A stretch of 64,000 nucleotides of DNA from CAYWWM01 sp965198025. GTDB lineage: Bacteria; Acidobacteriota; Terriglobia; 2-12-FULL-54-10. The notes under the pieces were generated by a model. It was not told where the DNA came from and ran no database searches. It saw only the letters and a program-made list of their open reading frames with translations. Positions 63,311-64,000 of the stretch are shown in pieces. The stretch covers positions 3,286,001-3,350,000 of the forward strand of contig OZ240237.1 of the NCBI GenBank assembly GCA_965198025.1, given 5' to 3'. Position 1 is the stretch's first letter; every line of letters starts with the position of its first letter. A program made the translations under genes and the position numbers.

Positions 63311-64000
63311 TCATTCTATTTCAACCTGCACCTTGCTTGCAACGGCACTCCCCCCGAGTTCAGCGAGAGCAAACTGCGTTCGGTAGCGCAAGGCCGCCAG
63401 AGCCGCTTCGATCCCCAGCCAGATGGCCAGCGAGAAAATCACCGCGCCGGTCAGGAACAAAGTCCAATCACGTGCCTGCCAGAAATCCACTAATTTGAAG
63501 ACCATCGCCACCAGAGTCGTCGCCAGCATGAACACCATGGGGATGAGGGTATAGATGACGGGTTTTCCCGCGCGAAGGCAATAGAGCGTGACAGCGAGAA
63601 GCGCTAGTCCGGCCATCAACTGATTGGTGGTGCCGAACAGCTGCCAGAGCAGCAGACCAGCGGCTTGGCCGGAGCTCTCATAGAATGCAAAGAACCAGAT
63701 GGCGCTCACGGCCACGGCGGACGCCACGTAACGGTTGCCGAGCACGGGGAGCTGTAAGGTCTCGCCGATCTCGGTGACGTTGTAGCGAAGCAGGCGCGTC
63801 GCCGAATCGAGAGTGGTCAGGGCGAAAGAAACAACGATCACGGCCACAAAGGTAGCACCGATCTGGGAGGGCACCCCCAGGCCGGTCAGAAAGTGAGTGC
63901 CGCCGCCAATAAAAGCGCTGATGTTGTTGCCAAGGCCTTCGGCGCTCTGCCAAGTGGCGTAGTGAGCAAACCAGTCTTCCGCGGTCAGGAAGCCAGCGGT
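63311..64000 (-). CDS. cstA: Carbon starvation protein CstA-family peptide transporter, C-terminal part
   Basis: The frame is open to the window edge; 229 residues are visible. FVAVIVVSFALTTLDSATRLLRYNVTEIGE, LLWQLFGTTNQLMAGLALLAVTLYCLRAGKP and several membrane helices match the end of CstA/YjiY, which import peptides or pyruvate. It is transcribed away from the window edge; the N-terminal CstA domain lies outside. Confidence 0.9.
   Translation of the reverse strand, partial: TAGFLTAEDWFAHYATWQSAEGLGNNISAFIGGGTHFLTGLGVPSQIGATFVAVIVVSFALTTLDSATRLLRYNVTEIGETLQLPVLGNRYVASAVAVSAIWFFAFYESSGQAAGLLLWQLFGTTNQLMAGLALLAVTLYCLRAGKPVIYTLIPMVFMLATTLVAMVFKLVDFWQARDWTLFLTGAVIFSLAIWLGIEAALAALRYRTQFALAELGGSAVASKVQVEIE

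Overview
The window is a chromosomal segment of a Gram-negative, high-GC (roughly 60%) bacterium, most likely an acidobacterium. Three things point that way: the BamA/Lol/ClpC/LysS neighbourhood, the tandem secreted families (DUF6152 proteins alternating with the 'DGDTLVxET' proteins), and the virginiamycin-B-lyase-like protein paired with a cytochrome c. This is inferred from gene content; there is no rRNA or marker tree here.

Layout. 0-5.6 kb: 3' end of gyrA, an AT-richer DUF3800 gene, a LarE-type sulfur transferase, a Tat-exported BBE flavo-oxidase and an HDAC-family deacylase. 5.6-8.3 kb: purS-glmS-pyrE. 8.4-13.8 kb: an MFS exporter, rlmB, gatB followed by a PrxQ/Bcp peroxiredoxin with in-frame UGA at the catalytic cysteine position, and a 2H phosphoesterase. 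13.75-20.2 kb: minus-strand operon purQ-purL-purF-purM-purN, which with purS covers a large part of de novo purine synthesis. 20.2-23.5 kb: a LysW-like zinc ribbon, a Nudix hydrolase, a small unexplained transcription unit and an M48 protease. 23.7-33.0 kb: an accessory island with four intact and one truncated copy of one secreted family, three intact and one decayed DUF6152 gene, a Vgb-like protein, a cytochrome c, and a fic gene destroyed by an IS5-type element. 33.25 kb: ilvE, followed by about 4.4 kb with no credible gene. 38.6-42.0 kb: a DASS transporter, a REP-like repeat, a METTL7-like methyltransferase and a hicBA pair. 42.0-48.8 kb: histidine operon (hisI-G-D-C-HAD-B-H-F), preceded by a histidine-rich leader peptide and a complete attenuator; hisA and hisE are absent. 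48.9-59.0 kb: bamA, clpC, lolD, lolC/E and lysS. 59.1-64 kb: a three-gene TIGR04255 operon, a DHH phosphoesterase, an LPG-synthase/flippase-type membrane protein and the 3' part of cstA.

The most notable observations are (1) the probable selenocysteine peroxiredoxin, where UGA sits exactly at the peroxidatic residue and is followed by a hairpin fitting the bacterial SECIS rules; (2) the his attenuator, where I could trace pairing of the histidine-codon region, antiterminator and terminator; (3) a small SD-led unit with its own terminator at 21.6-21.9 kb; and (4) the secreted paralogue array. Coordinates and translations come from reading the sequence. Family names come from recognised motifs; no database search was run.
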